Below are positions 41,739-51,030 of a stretch of DNA of 64,000 nt, piece by piece. Source of the stretch: Clostridium_AD sp036569345 (GTDB lineage Bacteria; Bacillota; Clostridia; Clostridiales; Clostridiaceae). Where the stretch lies: NCBI RefSeq assembly GCF_036569345.1, contig NZ_DATCQT010000070.1, forward strand, positions 36,039 to 100,038. Direction: 5' to 3'. The position numbers were made by a program, and so were the translations under genes. The notes below the pieces were generated by a model. It did not search any database. It was not told the DNA's origin and was given only the letters and a program-made list of their open reading frames with translations. Every line of letters begins with the position of its first letter. The first letter of the stretch is position 1.

Positions 41739-42506
41739 ATGATTGATATACATAGTCATATACTTCCAGGCATTGATGATGGCTCAAAGGATATGGAAAT
41801 GAGCATTAAAATGTTAAAGCTGGCAGAGGAAAAAGGTACTAAAACCATAGTAGCTACACCTCATTATATAAGGGGTATATACGAAAATTATTATGATGAA
41901 ATTTTGACCTTGCTTCAGGAATTAAAACTTCAAGCAAAAACCTCAGGAATAGATATAGAAATACTTTTAGGACAAGAAGTAATGTTGGACAAACATTCCT
42001 TAAAGTTGTGCAGAGAAAAAAAACTGAGAGGGATAAATGGGGAAAGCTATATGCTTATTGAATTTCCCATGGATAAATTGCCTAAGGATGCCCTAGATTT
42101 AATTTATGAGCTAAGGCTTCTAAATATTAAACCTATAATTGCACATCCAGAAAGGTATGAATATATATATGAAACACCCACTGCTATAAATGGGTTTATT
42201 GAAGAAGGATGTTTGTTTCAAATTAATACGGGAAGCCTACAAGGTTTATTTGGAAAGAAAGTTCAAAGCTGTGCCAAGCTATTGGTGCGAGAAGGTCTGG
42301 TAAACTTTATAGCTTCTGACGCTCATTCTCTAAATAGAAGATGCCCAGGTCTTATAGAAGGATTTAGTCAAGCAAAAGAGTTAGATAATCAAATAGAAAA
42401 AAAGGTATCAGAAAATTTAGAACTATTGCTCTTAGATAAAGATATAGAAACAAATATGGAAAAAATAAAGAAAAAGAAAAACATATTTCAGTTTTTCAAA
42501 CGTTGA
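41739..42506 (+). CDS. Protein-tyrosine phosphatase, PHP superfamily (CpsB/YwqE type)
   Basis: 255 aa metal-dependent phosphatase: IDIHSHILPGIDDGSKD at residues 2-18 gives the first metal ligands, ATPHYIRGIYE, GQEVMLD, IAHPERYEYI and IASDAHSLNRR the remaining ones. It would dephosphorylate the C-terminal tyrosines of the CpsD kinase. Located 12 bp after the CpsC gene and followed by a tandem-repeat spacer before the kinase gene. Confidence 0.92.
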   Translation: MIDIHSHILPGIDDGSKDMEMSIKMLKLAEEKGTKTIVATPHYIRGIYENYYDEILTLLQELKLQAKTSGIDIEILLGQEVMLDKHSLKLCREKKLRGINGESYMLIEFPMDKLPKDALDLIYELRLLNIKPIIAHPERYEYIYETPTAINGFIEEGCLFQINTGSLQGLFGKKVQSCAKLLVREGLVNFIASDAHSLNRRCPGLIEGFSQAKELDNQIEKKVSENLELLLLDKDIETNMEKIKKKKNIFQFFKR

Positions 42507-42532
42507 TATTATGGTATAGAATACATGAATTG

Positions 42533-42606
42533 ATTGGTCACTTATAAATAATTGTTCACTTATAAATGAATTGTTCACTTACAAGTAATTGTTCACTTAA
42601 AAAATA
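42533..42606 (+). repeat. Four imperfect 18-19-bp tandem repeats between phosphatase and kinase genes
   Basis: Units begin at 42533 (ATTGGTCACTTATAAATA), 42551 (ATTGTTCACTTATAAATGA), 42570 (ATTGTTCACTTACAAGTA) and 42588 (ATTGTTCACTTAAAAAATA), and a fifth partial unit ATTGGT follows at 42607. Located immediately before the kinase start region. Confidence 0.85.
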
Positions 42607-42628
42607 ATTGGTAAAGGTAGTGAATCAA

Positions 42629-43345
42629 ATGACAGGTTTAGATTTAATAACATTTAAAGAACCTAATTCACCAATTTCGGAGACATATAGAACCCTTAGG
42701 ACCAATATCCAATTTTCTTCCTTTGATAAAAAGATTAAGACCCTATTGGTAACAAGTTCAGGACCAGGAGAGGGTAAAACTACTACCTCTTCAAATTTAG
42801 CTATGGTTATGGCCCAAAGTGGAAACAAGACTTTATTAATAGATTGCGATCAAAGAAAACCACAGGTACATAAGGTTTTTGGATTTTCTAACGAAAAGGG
42901 ATTGTCTAATATTTTGGTAAATGAAAATGAAATAGATACAAATATAGGTATTCATGAAACGATACAACCAAATCTTTTCGTTTTATCTTCAGGCACAAGG
43001 CCTCCAAATCCAGCTGAGCTATTAGGCTCCACAAAAATGAAAAATTTTATTGAGGAATTAAAGAAAAGCTATGATTTTATAATTCTAGATACTCCTCCTA
43101 TAGTAATGGTTACGGATGCACAAATTCTTGCCCAGTATACGGATGGCTGCCTTTTAGTTATTTGTTCAGGGGAGGCAGAACGTGATTTAGTTATTAAAGC
43201 TAAAGGACTCCTTGAGAAGGTAAATGCGAAAATATTAGGGACTGTACTTAATAAAGTTGATTCTAAAAAGAAAGGTTATTATCATTATCAATATGAGTAT
43301 GGTGAAACCAGTAAAGGGAATAGTGGCAGAAAGAAAGCAAAATAA
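42629..43345 (+). CDS. Tyrosine-protein kinase (BY-kinase, CpsD/YwqD type)
   Basis: 238 aa. Motifs: EPNSPISETYRTLRTNIQFS, Walker A GPGEGKTTTSSN, Walker A' TLLIDCDQRKP, Walker B DFIILDTPP. The C-terminus has the tyrosine cluster KKGYYHYQYEYGE used for autophosphorylation. It needs the membrane partner CpsC and controls polymerisation and export. ATG 42629 is preferred; in-frame TTG 42608 and GTG 42620 also exist, and AAAGG at 42613-42617 is 11 bases before the ATG. The tandem repeats directly upstream make the translation start region unusual. Confidence 0.92.
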   Translation: MTGLDLITFKEPNSPISETYRTLRTNIQFSSFDKKIKTLLVTSSGPGEGKTTTSSNLAMVMAQSGNKTLLIDCDQRKPQVHKVFGFSNEKGLSNILVNENEIDTNIGIHETIQPNLFVLSSGTRPPNPAELLGSTKMKNFIEELKKSYDFIILDTPPIVMVTDAQILAQYTDGCLLVICSGEAERDLVIKAKGLLEKVNAKILGTVLNKVDSKKKGYYHYQYEYGETSKGNSGRKKAK

Positions 43346-43821
43346 TAAAATTCTTTTAAACCATAATTTTTATCTGAAACTGGATAAGTAATTATGGTTA
43401 TCATTTTGTTTAAGACTATTCATGGAAAAATTTTATAAATATAACGAACTCCATAAATATTTAGTGAAAACAAAATTATATGTATAAAATACATTGAATT
43501 TATTATTGAATAGAATTTTGAATTACTTAAAATATAAAAAATAAAATCATTATGTTTCATTATATATAAAGTAAAGTAACCACAAAAAAAACATTTTATG
43601 ACGACAGATGTAGAACCATGAAGTCGTAATATACATCGTTTAAATGTTAACAAAGTATTAAGAAAAGAATTTTCAAAATGTAAGATAATGAGCATTTTAA
43701 AGTATTTTGGAGCAAATGGTTAATAATACGATAAACTGGTAACTGGAAAATTTGCCATAAAATTGTCGAACTTGTATAATAAAGTTAAAGAAATATACAC
43801 ATTTAAAAAGCGGGGGATAAA
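43346..43821. other. Intergenic region between CpsD-type kinase and CapD-type genes
   Basis: 476 bp, AT-rich, no gene recognised. It starts with an inverted repeat ACCATAATT (43360-43368) / AATTATGGT (43390-43398) that could terminate or attenuate the regulatory operon. Its end carries the promoter at 43752-43780. The long gap and separate promoter mean the sugar-assembly genes can be expressed apart from the CpsC/phosphatase/CpsD set. Confidence 0.5.
43752..43780 (+). promoter_or_regulatory. Candidate sigma-A promoter of the CapD-type gene
   Basis: TTGCCA (43752-43757), 17 bp, TATAAT (43775-43780), 41 bp before ATG 43822. Confidence 0.7.
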
Positions 43822-45687
43822 ATGAAAGCTTTAGGAAAATGGAAAAAAGCAATATTAATATTAAGTGATGTTGTATTAATAAACTTAGCATATATATTAG
43901 CTTTCTATTTTAGATATAATTATAAAAGTTTCAAGTTTTATTCAAATGACTACAAAGAAATAGCGATAATTGTAACAGTTATCTATATAACTTGTTTTTA
44001 TCTCTTCAAGCTTTATGAAAGCCTTTGGAGTTATGCAAGTGTAGATGAATTTATGTTAGTTATTGGTGCATGTCTAACTGCTAATATTGCTATGATTGGT
44101 TTTGTTAGAATTATTGGACATCCCTTCGCTTATGGAGTAAGTATAATAGCCTGTACTTTTTCAATTATTTTTATAGTTGGTGTTAGAATGTCCTTTAGAA
44201 TTTATGGTAGATTTGAAAGTATGGTAAATTGTAATGCCAGTACAATTATTCAATCAAGGGTAATGATAATTGGTGCAGGGTCAGCGGCAGCTATGGTTAT
44301 AAAAGAAATGAAAAGAAGTAGCCAAAGTAAGTATTTACCGATAGTTGTAATTGATGATGAAGTTTATAAAAAAGGAAACAATATTGTGGGAGTAAAGATA
44401 CTTGGAGATCGACATGATATTCCAAAAATTGCAAAAGAAAAAAATATTCAAACAATACTTATAGCTATACCAACAATAAGTGACGAGGATAAAAAACAAA
44501 TACTTGAAATATGTAAAAAAACTAATTGTAAAATAGAAATTATCCCAGGTATGTATGAAATTATAAACGGGAAAGTTTCCTTAAATCAAATTAGAAAAGT
44601 TGAAATTGAAGATTTATTAGGACGTGAAGCAGTATTACTAGATATGAAAGGCATCGAAAGTTATATTCATAATAAAACTATATTGGTTACAGGGGGCGGT
44701 GGGTCTATTGGTTCAGAGCTTTGTCGTCAAATTTTAAAATTCGAGCCAAAACAATTAATTGTTTTTGACATATATGAAAACAATGCTTATGATCTGCAAA
44801 TGGAACTCCAGTATAAATATCCAAAATTAGATTTAAAAGTATTAATAGGTTCTGTTAGAGATAAACAGAGATTAGAAAAAGTATTTGAAAAGTATTCACC
44901 AAATATAGTTTTCCATGCCGCTGCACATAAACATGTTCCATTAATGGAAGATAGCCCAATGGAAGCTATAAAAAACAATGTATTTGGTACATATAATGTG
45001 GCAGATTGTGCACATAGATTTAATGTTGAAAGATTCGTTATGATATCTACAGATAAAGCAGTAAACCCAACTAATGTTATGGGTGCAACTAAGAGAATGT
45101 GTGAAATGATTATACAATCTATGGATAAAATAAGTAAAACACATTTTGTAGCAGTGAGATTTGGAAATGTACTAGGAAGTAATGGTTCAGTTATACCACT
45201 ATTTAAAAAGCAAATAGCTCATGGTGGACCAGTTACACTTACTAATAAATATATAACAAGATTTTTTATGACAATACCCGAAGCTGCACAATTAGTGCTT
45301 CAATCTGGTGCTTATGCCCAGGGTGGAGAAATATTCGTGCTTGATATGGGACAACCTGTCAAGATATATGATTTAGCTTGGGACTTAATAAAACTTTCAG
45401 GGTTTAAGCCTAATAAAGATATTAAAATAGAAATCACAGGACTTCGACCGGGAGAAAAACTTTATGAAGAACTATTGATGAGTGAAGAAGGACTTATTAA
45501 TACTAAACATGAAAAGATATTTGTTGGGAGACCGACGTTTAGTGATTTAGGTGAGATCAAGGAGAAGATGAGGGAACTTGAAGGAATTATTAATAGAAAT
45601 GATGTTGGAGCATTAATTAGTAAAATTACGGAGATTGTGCCAACATATCAGAGAAGTATAAGGGAGGAAGTAGCAGTAAGCTCTTAA
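43822..45687 (+). CDS. Membrane nucleotide-sugar 4,6-dehydratase (CapD/WbpM/PglF type)
   Basis: 621 aa. Four transmembrane helices in the first ~120 residues, a first Rossmann-like domain (MIIGAGSAAAMVIKEMK) and a second, catalytic SDR domain with NAD-binding VTGGGGSIGSELCRQ, AAAHKHVPLMED and ISTDKAVNPTNVMGATKR. The usual SDR Tyr-x3-Lys is Met-x3-Lys (MGATK), as established for the large WbpM/PglF proteins. Expected reaction: UDP-GlcNAc to the 4-keto-6-deoxy sugar used for the first residue of the repeat unit. RBS GCGGGGG precedes ATG 43822. Confidence 0.9.
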   Translation: MKALGKWKKAILILSDVVLINLAYILAFYFRYNYKSFKFYSNDYKEIAIIVTVIYITCFYLFKLYESLWSYASVDEFMLVIGACLTANIAMIGFVRIIGHPFAYGVSIIACTFSIIFIVGVRMSFRIYGRFESMVNCNASTIIQSRVMIIGAGSAAAMVIKEMKRSSQSKYLPIVVIDDEVYKKGNNIVGVKILGDRHDIPKIAKEKNIQTILIAIPTISDEDKKQILEICKKTNCKIEIIPGMYEIINGKVSLNQIRKVEIEDLLGREAVLLDMKGIESYIHNKTILVTGGGGSIGSELCRQILKFEPKQLIVFDIYENNAYDLQMELQYKYPKLDLKVLIGSVRDKQRLEKVFEKYSPNIVFHAAAHKHVPLMEDSPMEAIKNNVFGTYNVADCAHRFNVERFVMISTDKAVNPTNVMGATKRMCEMIIQSMDKISKTHFVAVRFGNVLGSNGSVIPLFKKQIAHGGPVTLTNKYITRFFMTIPEAAQLVLQSGAYAQGGEIFVLDMGQPVKIYDLAWDLIKLSGFKPNKDIKIEITGLRPGEKLYEELLMSEEGLINTKHEKIFVGRPTFSDLGEIKEKMRELEGIINRNDVGALISKITEIVPTYQRSIREEVAVSS

Positions 45688-45768
45688 AGTTAAGTTAAGG
45701 TTAATAGAAAAATGAAATTAAATATTGGGATATAAATTTGATTGCTATTTAATAGGGGGGAACTATAA

Positions 45769-46437
45769 ATGCAACAATTAGAAAGGAATTCAGCAGTGAC
45801 ACCATTGGAAATTGTCAGAGAGTATGAGAAAAACATAGGTTATTTTATGATCAAAAGGATAATTGATATTATTGGTGCTTTATGTGGGATTTTATTTCTA
45901 AGCCCAGTGCTAATTGTTGTTGGTATTTGGATTAAGCACGATTCAAAGGGACCCGTTTTTTTTACCCAAGATAGAATTGGACAAGATGGCCTACAATTTA
46001 GAATGTATAAATTTAGATCTATGTGTACAAACGCAGAATGTCTTTTGGACAAGCTAAGAGAAAGAAATGAAATGTCAGGACCTATGTTTAAATTAAAAGA
46101 AGATCCAAGAGTGACTAAAATAGGAAAGTTTATAAGAAAGACAAGTATAGATGAATTACCTCAACTTATTAATATATTAAAGGGAGAAATGTCCTTAGTA
46201 GGACCAAGACCAAGTCTACCAAAAGAAGTAGCAGAGTTTACATCTTTCCAGAAACAAAGGCTAATTGCGAAACCAGGTTTAACGTGTTATTGGCAGGTTC
46301 GGGGTAGAAGTGAGATTGGTTTTGAAGAGTGGATGGAAATGGATGTTGAGTATATAGAAGAAAGAAATACATTTATAGATATAAGGCTTATATTCAAAAC
46401 GTTTAAAGTACTGTTTGGTGATAAAGGGGCAAGGTAG
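45769..46437 (+). CDS. Initiating monotopic phosphoglycosyl transferase (undecaprenyl-phosphate sugar transferase)
   Basis: 222 aa. One hydrophobic re-entrant hairpin near residues 30-55 (IIDIIGALCGILFLSPVLIVVGIWI), then KGPVFFTQDRIGQDG, FRMYKFRSM with the nearby catalytic region, PMFKLKEDPRVTKIGKFIRKTSIDELPQL and MSLVGPRPSLP; ending with KPGLTCYWQVRGRS. This is the small bacterial sugar transferase family (PglC/EpsL-like core). It loads the first sugar phosphate on undecaprenyl phosphate; the sugar is probably the product of the preceding dehydratase pathway (inference). Confidence 0.92.
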   Translation: MQQLERNSAVTPLEIVREYEKNIGYFMIKRIIDIIGALCGILFLSPVLIVVGIWIKHDSKGPVFFTQDRIGQDGLQFRMYKFRSMCTNAECLLDKLRERNEMSGPMFKLKEDPRVTKIGKFIRKTSIDELPQLINILKGEMSLVGPRPSLPKEVAEFTSFQKQRLIAKPGLTCYWQVRGRSEIGFEEWMEMDVEYIEERNTFIDIRLIFKTFKVLFGDKGAR

Positions 46438-46476
46438 AATTCGAGTAATTACGAAATGGTATTGGGGGGGACAATT

Positions 46477-47526
46477 ATGTTATGCGCTTTAATAATGGCA
46501 GGTGGAAAGGGAACTAGATTTTGGCCTTTATCTACGGAGGAAAAACCAAAACAGTTTTTAAAGCTTGTTAGTGAAGATACAATGATTCAAATGAGTGTGA
46601 AAAGATTAGAAAAACTTATTCCTATAGAAAGAATATTTATAGTAACAGGTATGAGATATATGGACTTAGTTAAGGAACAGTTACCTAATTTGCCTCATCA
46701 AAACATTATCACAGAGCCAGTAGGGAAGAATACAGCTCCTTGCATAGCACTTTCGGCTTTTCATATTAACAAGATATATGAAGATGCTACAATAGCTGTA
46801 TTGCCATCAGACCATCTTATTAAAGATGAAGATAATTTCTTGGAAATATTAAATTCAGCTGATGAATTTGTGGAAAATAATTGCGAGGCAATAGTAACTA
46901 TAGGTATGAAACCTGATAGACCAGAAATAGGTTATGGATATATAAACTACGGCAATATAAATTGCGATATAAATGGAAACGAGGTACTTGAAGTTAATAG
47001 GTTTGTAGAAAAGCCAGATATATATAAGGCCGAAGAATATTTAAAAGATGGAAAATACCTTTGGAATGGTGGTATGTTTATCTGGAAGGCTACCAACATT
47101 TTAAAACTTACAGAGCGGTATCTAATAAATACTTTTGAAGTATTAAGTGAAATAGCGGCTACATGCGAAGAAGATTATAGTAGAGTATTAAAAGAAAAAT
47201 ATAATAATGTAGATAGTATATCTGTTGATTTTGGAATTATGGAGAAAGCAAAAAACATATACGTTATTCCAGGGGATTTTGGATGGGATGATGTAGGAAG
47301 CTGGGAAGCTGTTGGAAGATATAGGGAGAAAGACAGCTTTAACAATGTTTCTATGGGAAATGTAAAAAACTTTGATTGTAGCAATAATATTATTATTAGT
47401 AATGGTAAACCTATAGTTATTTCAGGCCTTAAAGATATATATGTAGTTGAATCAGATGACATGATATTTGTGGGTAAGAAAGATGGTATTGAGAGTATAA
47501 GGGAGCTTAAGAATAGAATTAGTTAA
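46477..47526 (+). CDS. manC: Mannose-1-phosphate guanylyltransferase (ManC core)
   Basis: 349 aa: LCALIMAGGKGTRFWPLSTEEKPKQFL is the nucleotidyltransferase signature, followed by EPVGKNTAPCIA, VLPSDHLI, FVEKPD and WNGGMFIWK. It makes GDP-mannose from mannose-1-phosphate and GTP. Only the transferase domain is present; the phosphomannose isomerase domain of bifunctional proteins is absent. ATG 46477 is preferred because GGGGGGG (46464-46470) is a suitable RBS; an in-frame ATG at 46456 lies before it. Supplies the Gmd/Fcl pair encoded next. Confidence 0.92.
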   Translation: MLCALIMAGGKGTRFWPLSTEEKPKQFLKLVSEDTMIQMSVKRLEKLIPIERIFIVTGMRYMDLVKEQLPNLPHQNIITEPVGKNTAPCIALSAFHINKIYEDATIAVLPSDHLIKDEDNFLEILNSADEFVENNCEAIVTIGMKPDRPEIGYGYINYGNINCDINGNEVLEVNRFVEKPDIYKAEEYLKDGKYLWNGGMFIWKATNILKLTERYLINTFEVLSEIAATCEEDYSRVLKEKYNNVDSISVDFGIMEKAKNIYVIPGDFGWDDVGSWEAVGRYREKDSFNNVSMGNVKNFDCSNNIIISNGKPIVISGLKDIYVVESDDMIFVGKKDGIESIRELKNRIS

Positions 47527-47546
47527 CATAAAGGGGAGTATTACAC

Positions 47547-48629
47547 ATGAAAAAAGCATTAATAACAGGCATAACAGGACAAGATGGATCTTATTTAACA
47601 GAATTATTACTAGAAAAAGGGTATGAAGTACACGGTATAATTAGAAGAGCTAGCTCTTTTAATACAAAAAGAATAGATCATTTATTTGAAGATCCTAAAA
47701 TAGGGAATGTATCGTTATTTCTTCATCATGGAGATTTAACAGATTCAAGTAATTTAAATAGAATAATAGAAAAAGTTAGACCAGATGAAATATACAATTT
47801 GGGTGCCCAAAGTCATGTTCAGGTTTCCTTTGAAGTGCCTGAATATACTGCAGATACAGATGGTATGGGAACTCTTAGATTATTAGATGCCATAAAAGAA
47901 AGCGGATTAAAATGTAAATTTTATCAAGCATCAACCTCTGAACTTTTTGGAGGATTACCTGGCACAGCACCACAAAGTGAAAAAACACCTTTTTATCCAA
48001 AAAGCCCTTATGGAGTAGCAAAGTTATACTCTTATTGGATAACTGTAAACTACAGAGAATCCTATGACTTATTTGCATGTAATGGAATATTATTTAATCA
48101 TGAATCTCCAAGGCGTGGAGAAACTTTTGTTACTAGAAAAGTAACTAGAGCAGTTGCTAGCATTATGGCAGGAAAACAAGGAAAATTATCACTTGGTAAT
48201 ATGGATGCAAAAAGAGATTGGGGCTATGCCGGTGATTATGTAGAAGCTATGTGGTTATTACTTCAACAAGATAAACCAAAAGATTGTGTTATTGCAACAA
48301 ATGAGACCCATACTGTTAGAGAATTTGTAGAGTTAGCGTTTAAAGAAATTCAAATAGATATAGAGTGGAAAGGCACAGGAGTAGAAGAAAAAGGATACGA
48401 TAAGGCAACAGGAAATCTTTACGTTGATATAAATCCAAGATATTTCAGACCAGCAGAAGTTGAACTACTTTGGGGAGATTGTACAAAGGCTGAAACAGAA
48501 CTTGGATGGGAAAGAAAAGTTAGTTTTAAAGAACTTGTTAAGATGATGGTAGATGCTGATATGAGAGAAATAGCTGGGATTAGTTCAGCTGAATTTATAG
48601 CTAAGAAAGAAGCAGCCGTAACTAGATAG
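47547..48629 (+). CDS. gmd: GDP-mannose 4,6-dehydratase Gmd
   Basis: 360-aa SDR enzyme. ALITGITGQDGSYLTELLLE binds NADP; GIIRRASSFNTKRIDHL and GAQSHVQVSFE are diagnostic of Gmd; catalytic Ser/Tyr/Lys lie in STSELFG and SPYGVAKLYSYW; FNHESPRRGETFVTRK follows. Converts GDP-mannose to GDP-4-keto-6-deoxymannose, the substrate of the next enzyme. Family length is normal. 21 bp after manC, RBS AAAGGGGAG. Confidence 0.96.
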   Translation: MKKALITGITGQDGSYLTELLLEKGYEVHGIIRRASSFNTKRIDHLFEDPKIGNVSLFLHHGDLTDSSNLNRIIEKVRPDEIYNLGAQSHVQVSFEVPEYTADTDGMGTLRLLDAIKESGLKCKFYQASTSELFGGLPGTAPQSEKTPFYPKSPYGVAKLYSYWITVNYRESYDLFACNGILFNHESPRRGETFVTRKVTRAVASIMAGKQGKLSLGNMDAKRDWGYAGDYVEAMWLLLQQDKPKDCVIATNETHTVREFVELAFKEIQIDIEWKGTGVEEKGYDKATGNLYVDINPRYFRPAEVELLWGDCTKAETELGWERKVSFKELVKMMVDADMREIAGISSAEFIAKKEAAVTR

Positions 48630-48664
48630 CGAAAGCCGCTATAACTAAATAAGGAAGTGCTAGT

Positions 48665-49594
48665 ATGAATAAAGATAGTAAAATTTATGTAGCTGGTCAT
48701 AGAGGACTCGTAGGTTCAGCTATAGTTCGTAATCTTAAAGAAAAAGGATATACAAACATAATAGGGAAAACACATAATGAATTAGATTTAATGAATCAGC
48801 AGGAGGTTAGAAACTTTTTTGAAAAAGAAAAACCGGAATATGTTTTTCAGGCTGCTGCAAAAGTTGGTGGAATAGGAGCTAACAGTACATATCCAGCTGA
48901 TTTTATATATGAGAATATGGAAATGCAAAATAATATTATTAAAGCAGCACATGATTCCAAGGTTACAAAACTTTTGTTTTTAGGAAGTTCTTGTATATAT
49001 CCCAAGAATTGTCCTCAACCAATTAAAGAGGAATATTTACTTTCAGGATATCTTGAACCAACAAATGAAGGATACGCAATAGCTAAAATTGCAGGACTTA
49101 AAATGTGTCAATTTTTCAAAAGAGAGTATGGTGATAATTTTATAAGCTGTATGCCAACTAATCTTTATGGACCTAATGATAATTACGACTTGAATAATTC
49201 ACATGTTATGCCTGCACTTATTAGAAAATTTCATGAAGCTAAAGTTAATAACGAGCCAGTAGTTGAAGTATGGGGAACTGGAAATCCACTTAGAGAGTTT
49301 TTATATGTAGATGATATGGCAGATGCTTGTGTGTATTTGATGGAAAATTATGATGGTGAAGAGCATGTAAATGTAGGTACTGGAAAAGAACTTACTATAG
49401 GACAATTGGCTGAGATGGTAAAGGACATTGTTGGATTTAACGGTGAGCTTAAGTTTAATATTGAGAAGCCGGATGGCACTAAGAGAAAGTTATTAGATGT
49501 TAGTAAGCTTGAGGGGACTGGATGGAAGTATAAGGTTGATCTTGAAGATGGGGTTAAGATGAGTTATGAGTGGTTTAGGGAGAATTATAAATAG
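48665..49594 (+). CDS. fcl: GDP-L-fucose synthase (GDP-4-keto-6-deoxymannose 3,5-epimerase/4-reductase)
   Basis: 309-aa SDR enzyme with VAGHRGLVGSAIVRNLKEKG, FQAAAKVGGIGANSTYPADF, GSSCIYPKNCPQPIKEEYLL and the catalytic YAIAKIAGLKMC; then PTNLYGPNDNYDL and REFLYVDDMADA. Each is diagnostic of Fcl/WcaG. With ManC and Gmd it gives GDP-L-fucose, so fucose is a predicted component of the polymer. RBS AAGGAAG precedes ATG 48665. Confidence 0.96.
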   Translation: MNKDSKIYVAGHRGLVGSAIVRNLKEKGYTNIIGKTHNELDLMNQQEVRNFFEKEKPEYVFQAAAKVGGIGANSTYPADFIYENMEMQNNIIKAAHDSKVTKLLFLGSSCIYPKNCPQPIKEEYLLSGYLEPTNEGYAIAKIAGLKMCQFFKREYGDNFISCMPTNLYGPNDNYDLNNSHVMPALIRKFHEAKVNNEPVVEVWGTGNPLREFLYVDDMADACVYLMENYDGEEHVNVGTGKELTIGQLAEMVKDIVGFNGELKFNIEKPDGTKRKLLDVSKLEGTGWKYKVDLEDGVKMSYEWFRENYK

Positions 49595-49631
49595 TTAATT
49601 TGTATGAATTAGTGAAAGTGGTGAAATATAA

Positions 49632-50978
49632 ATGGAAATAGTTGTAGCTGGTACAGGATATGTAGGTCTAGTAACAGGTGTTTGTTTATCAGAGGTTGGA
49701 CATAAAGTTACTTGTGTAGATATAGATGAAAATAAGGTTAACATGATGAAAAAAGGAATTTCACCTATATATGAACCTGGTTTAGAAGAATTATTAAAAA
49801 AGAATTATGAAGCTAAAAAATTAGATTTCACTACTGATTATGAAAAGGCTTATAAAGATGTAGATGTAATTTTTATAGGAGTTGGAACACCAGAAAGAAT
49901 TGATGGATCAGCAAATTTAGATTATGTATTTGCTGTAGTTAAGCAAATAGCTGAAAACGTAGAAAAAGACTGTTTAGTTGTATTAAAATCTACAGTGCCA
50001 ATTGGAACTAATGATAGAATTGAAGAAATTATAAAAGAAAATTTAGTGAATGATGTAAATGTTGAAGTGGCTTCAAATCCTGAATTTTTGTCACAAGGCA
50101 CTGCGGTTAAAGATACCCTACATGCTAGTAGAATTGTAATTGGTGTGGAAACAGAAAATGCTCAGAATATATTGACTCAAATTTATGAACCTTTTAATCA
50201 ACCACTAGTTATAACAAAAAGAAGAAGTGCTGAAATGATAAAATATGCATCAAACGATTTCTTAGCACTTAAAATATCTTACATGAATGAAATAGCTAAT
50301 TTTTGTGAAATTGTTGGTGCAGATGTAGAAGATGTTGCCAAAGGAATGAGTTATGACCCTAGAATAGGAGATAAGTTTTTGAATGCTGGGATAGGTTATG
50401 GTGGTTCATGTTTTCCAAAAGATACAAAAGCACTTCATTGGTTAGCTAATGATCATGGTTATGAAATTAAAACTATAAAAGCTGCTATTGAGGTTAATCA
50501 AAATCAGAAATACAAGTTGTTTAGAAAAGCTAAACAAAGATTTGGTAGTTTAAGAGGAATGAAGGTAGCTATTCTTGGTTTAACATTTAAGCCTGGAACT
50601 GATGATTTAAGAGAAGCTCCTTCTATACCAAATGTAAGAAGGTTATTAGATGAAGGGACAGAAATAATAGCCTATGATCCTATAGGTATAAACAATTTTA
50701 AAAAATTGTACCCAACAGGAATAAATTATGTGAACAATCCACAAGACGCATTAAAAGATGCAGATATTGCATTTATATTTACTGAGTGGAAAGAGATAAC
50801 ATCAATTGCTTTAGCTGATTATAAACGTCTTATGAAAACACCTATAATATATGATGGAAGAAATTGTTACTCTATAGAAGCGGCGGAAAAATATCAGGTA
50901 GATTATTACTCTGTGGGAAGAAAAGAAGTTTTGAATATTGTTGATATGGCTATAGGAGAAGTGGCTGCTAGTAAATAA
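49632..50978 (+). CDS. ugd: UDP-glucose 6-dehydrogenase
   Basis: 448 aa. N-terminal NAD domain VVAGTGYVGLVTGVCLSEVGH, then PIYEPGLEELL, GVGTP, ASNPEFLSQGTAVKD, and the active-site region GIGYGGSCFPKDTKAL with the catalytic cysteine; AILGLTFKPGTDDLREAPS opens the C-terminal domain. Oxidises UDP-glucose to UDP-glucuronate, predicting an acidic sugar in the polymer. GDP-mannose dehydrogenase is a relative, but RIDGSANLDYV and the general pattern fit Ugd. Confidence 0.93.
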   Translation: MEIVVAGTGYVGLVTGVCLSEVGHKVTCVDIDENKVNMMKKGISPIYEPGLEELLKKNYEAKKLDFTTDYEKAYKDVDVIFIGVGTPERIDGSANLDYVFAVVKQIAENVEKDCLVVLKSTVPIGTNDRIEEIIKENLVNDVNVEVASNPEFLSQGTAVKDTLHASRIVIGVETENAQNILTQIYEPFNQPLVITKRRSAEMIKYASNDFLALKISYMNEIANFCEIVGADVEDVAKGMSYDPRIGDKFLNAGIGYGGSCFPKDTKALHWLANDHGYEIKTIKAAIEVNQNQKYKLFRKAKQRFGSLRGMKVAILGLTFKPGTDDLREAPSIPNVRRLLDEGTEIIAYDPIGINNFKKLYPTGINYVNNPQDALKDADIAFIFTEWKEITSIALADYKRLMKTPIIYDGRNCYSIEAAEKYQVDYYSVGRKEVLNIVDMAIGEVAASK

Positions 50979-51030
50979 AAGATTATTAGGTTAATGTATA
51001 AAAACTTAACTTTGAGAAAAGGAATGAAAT

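Noticed and set aside
42533..42606. Tandem repeats as a CRISPR array
   Set aside because: Repeats are contiguous without unique spacers and are only 18-19 bp; no cas gene in the window. No CRISPR array was seen anywhere.
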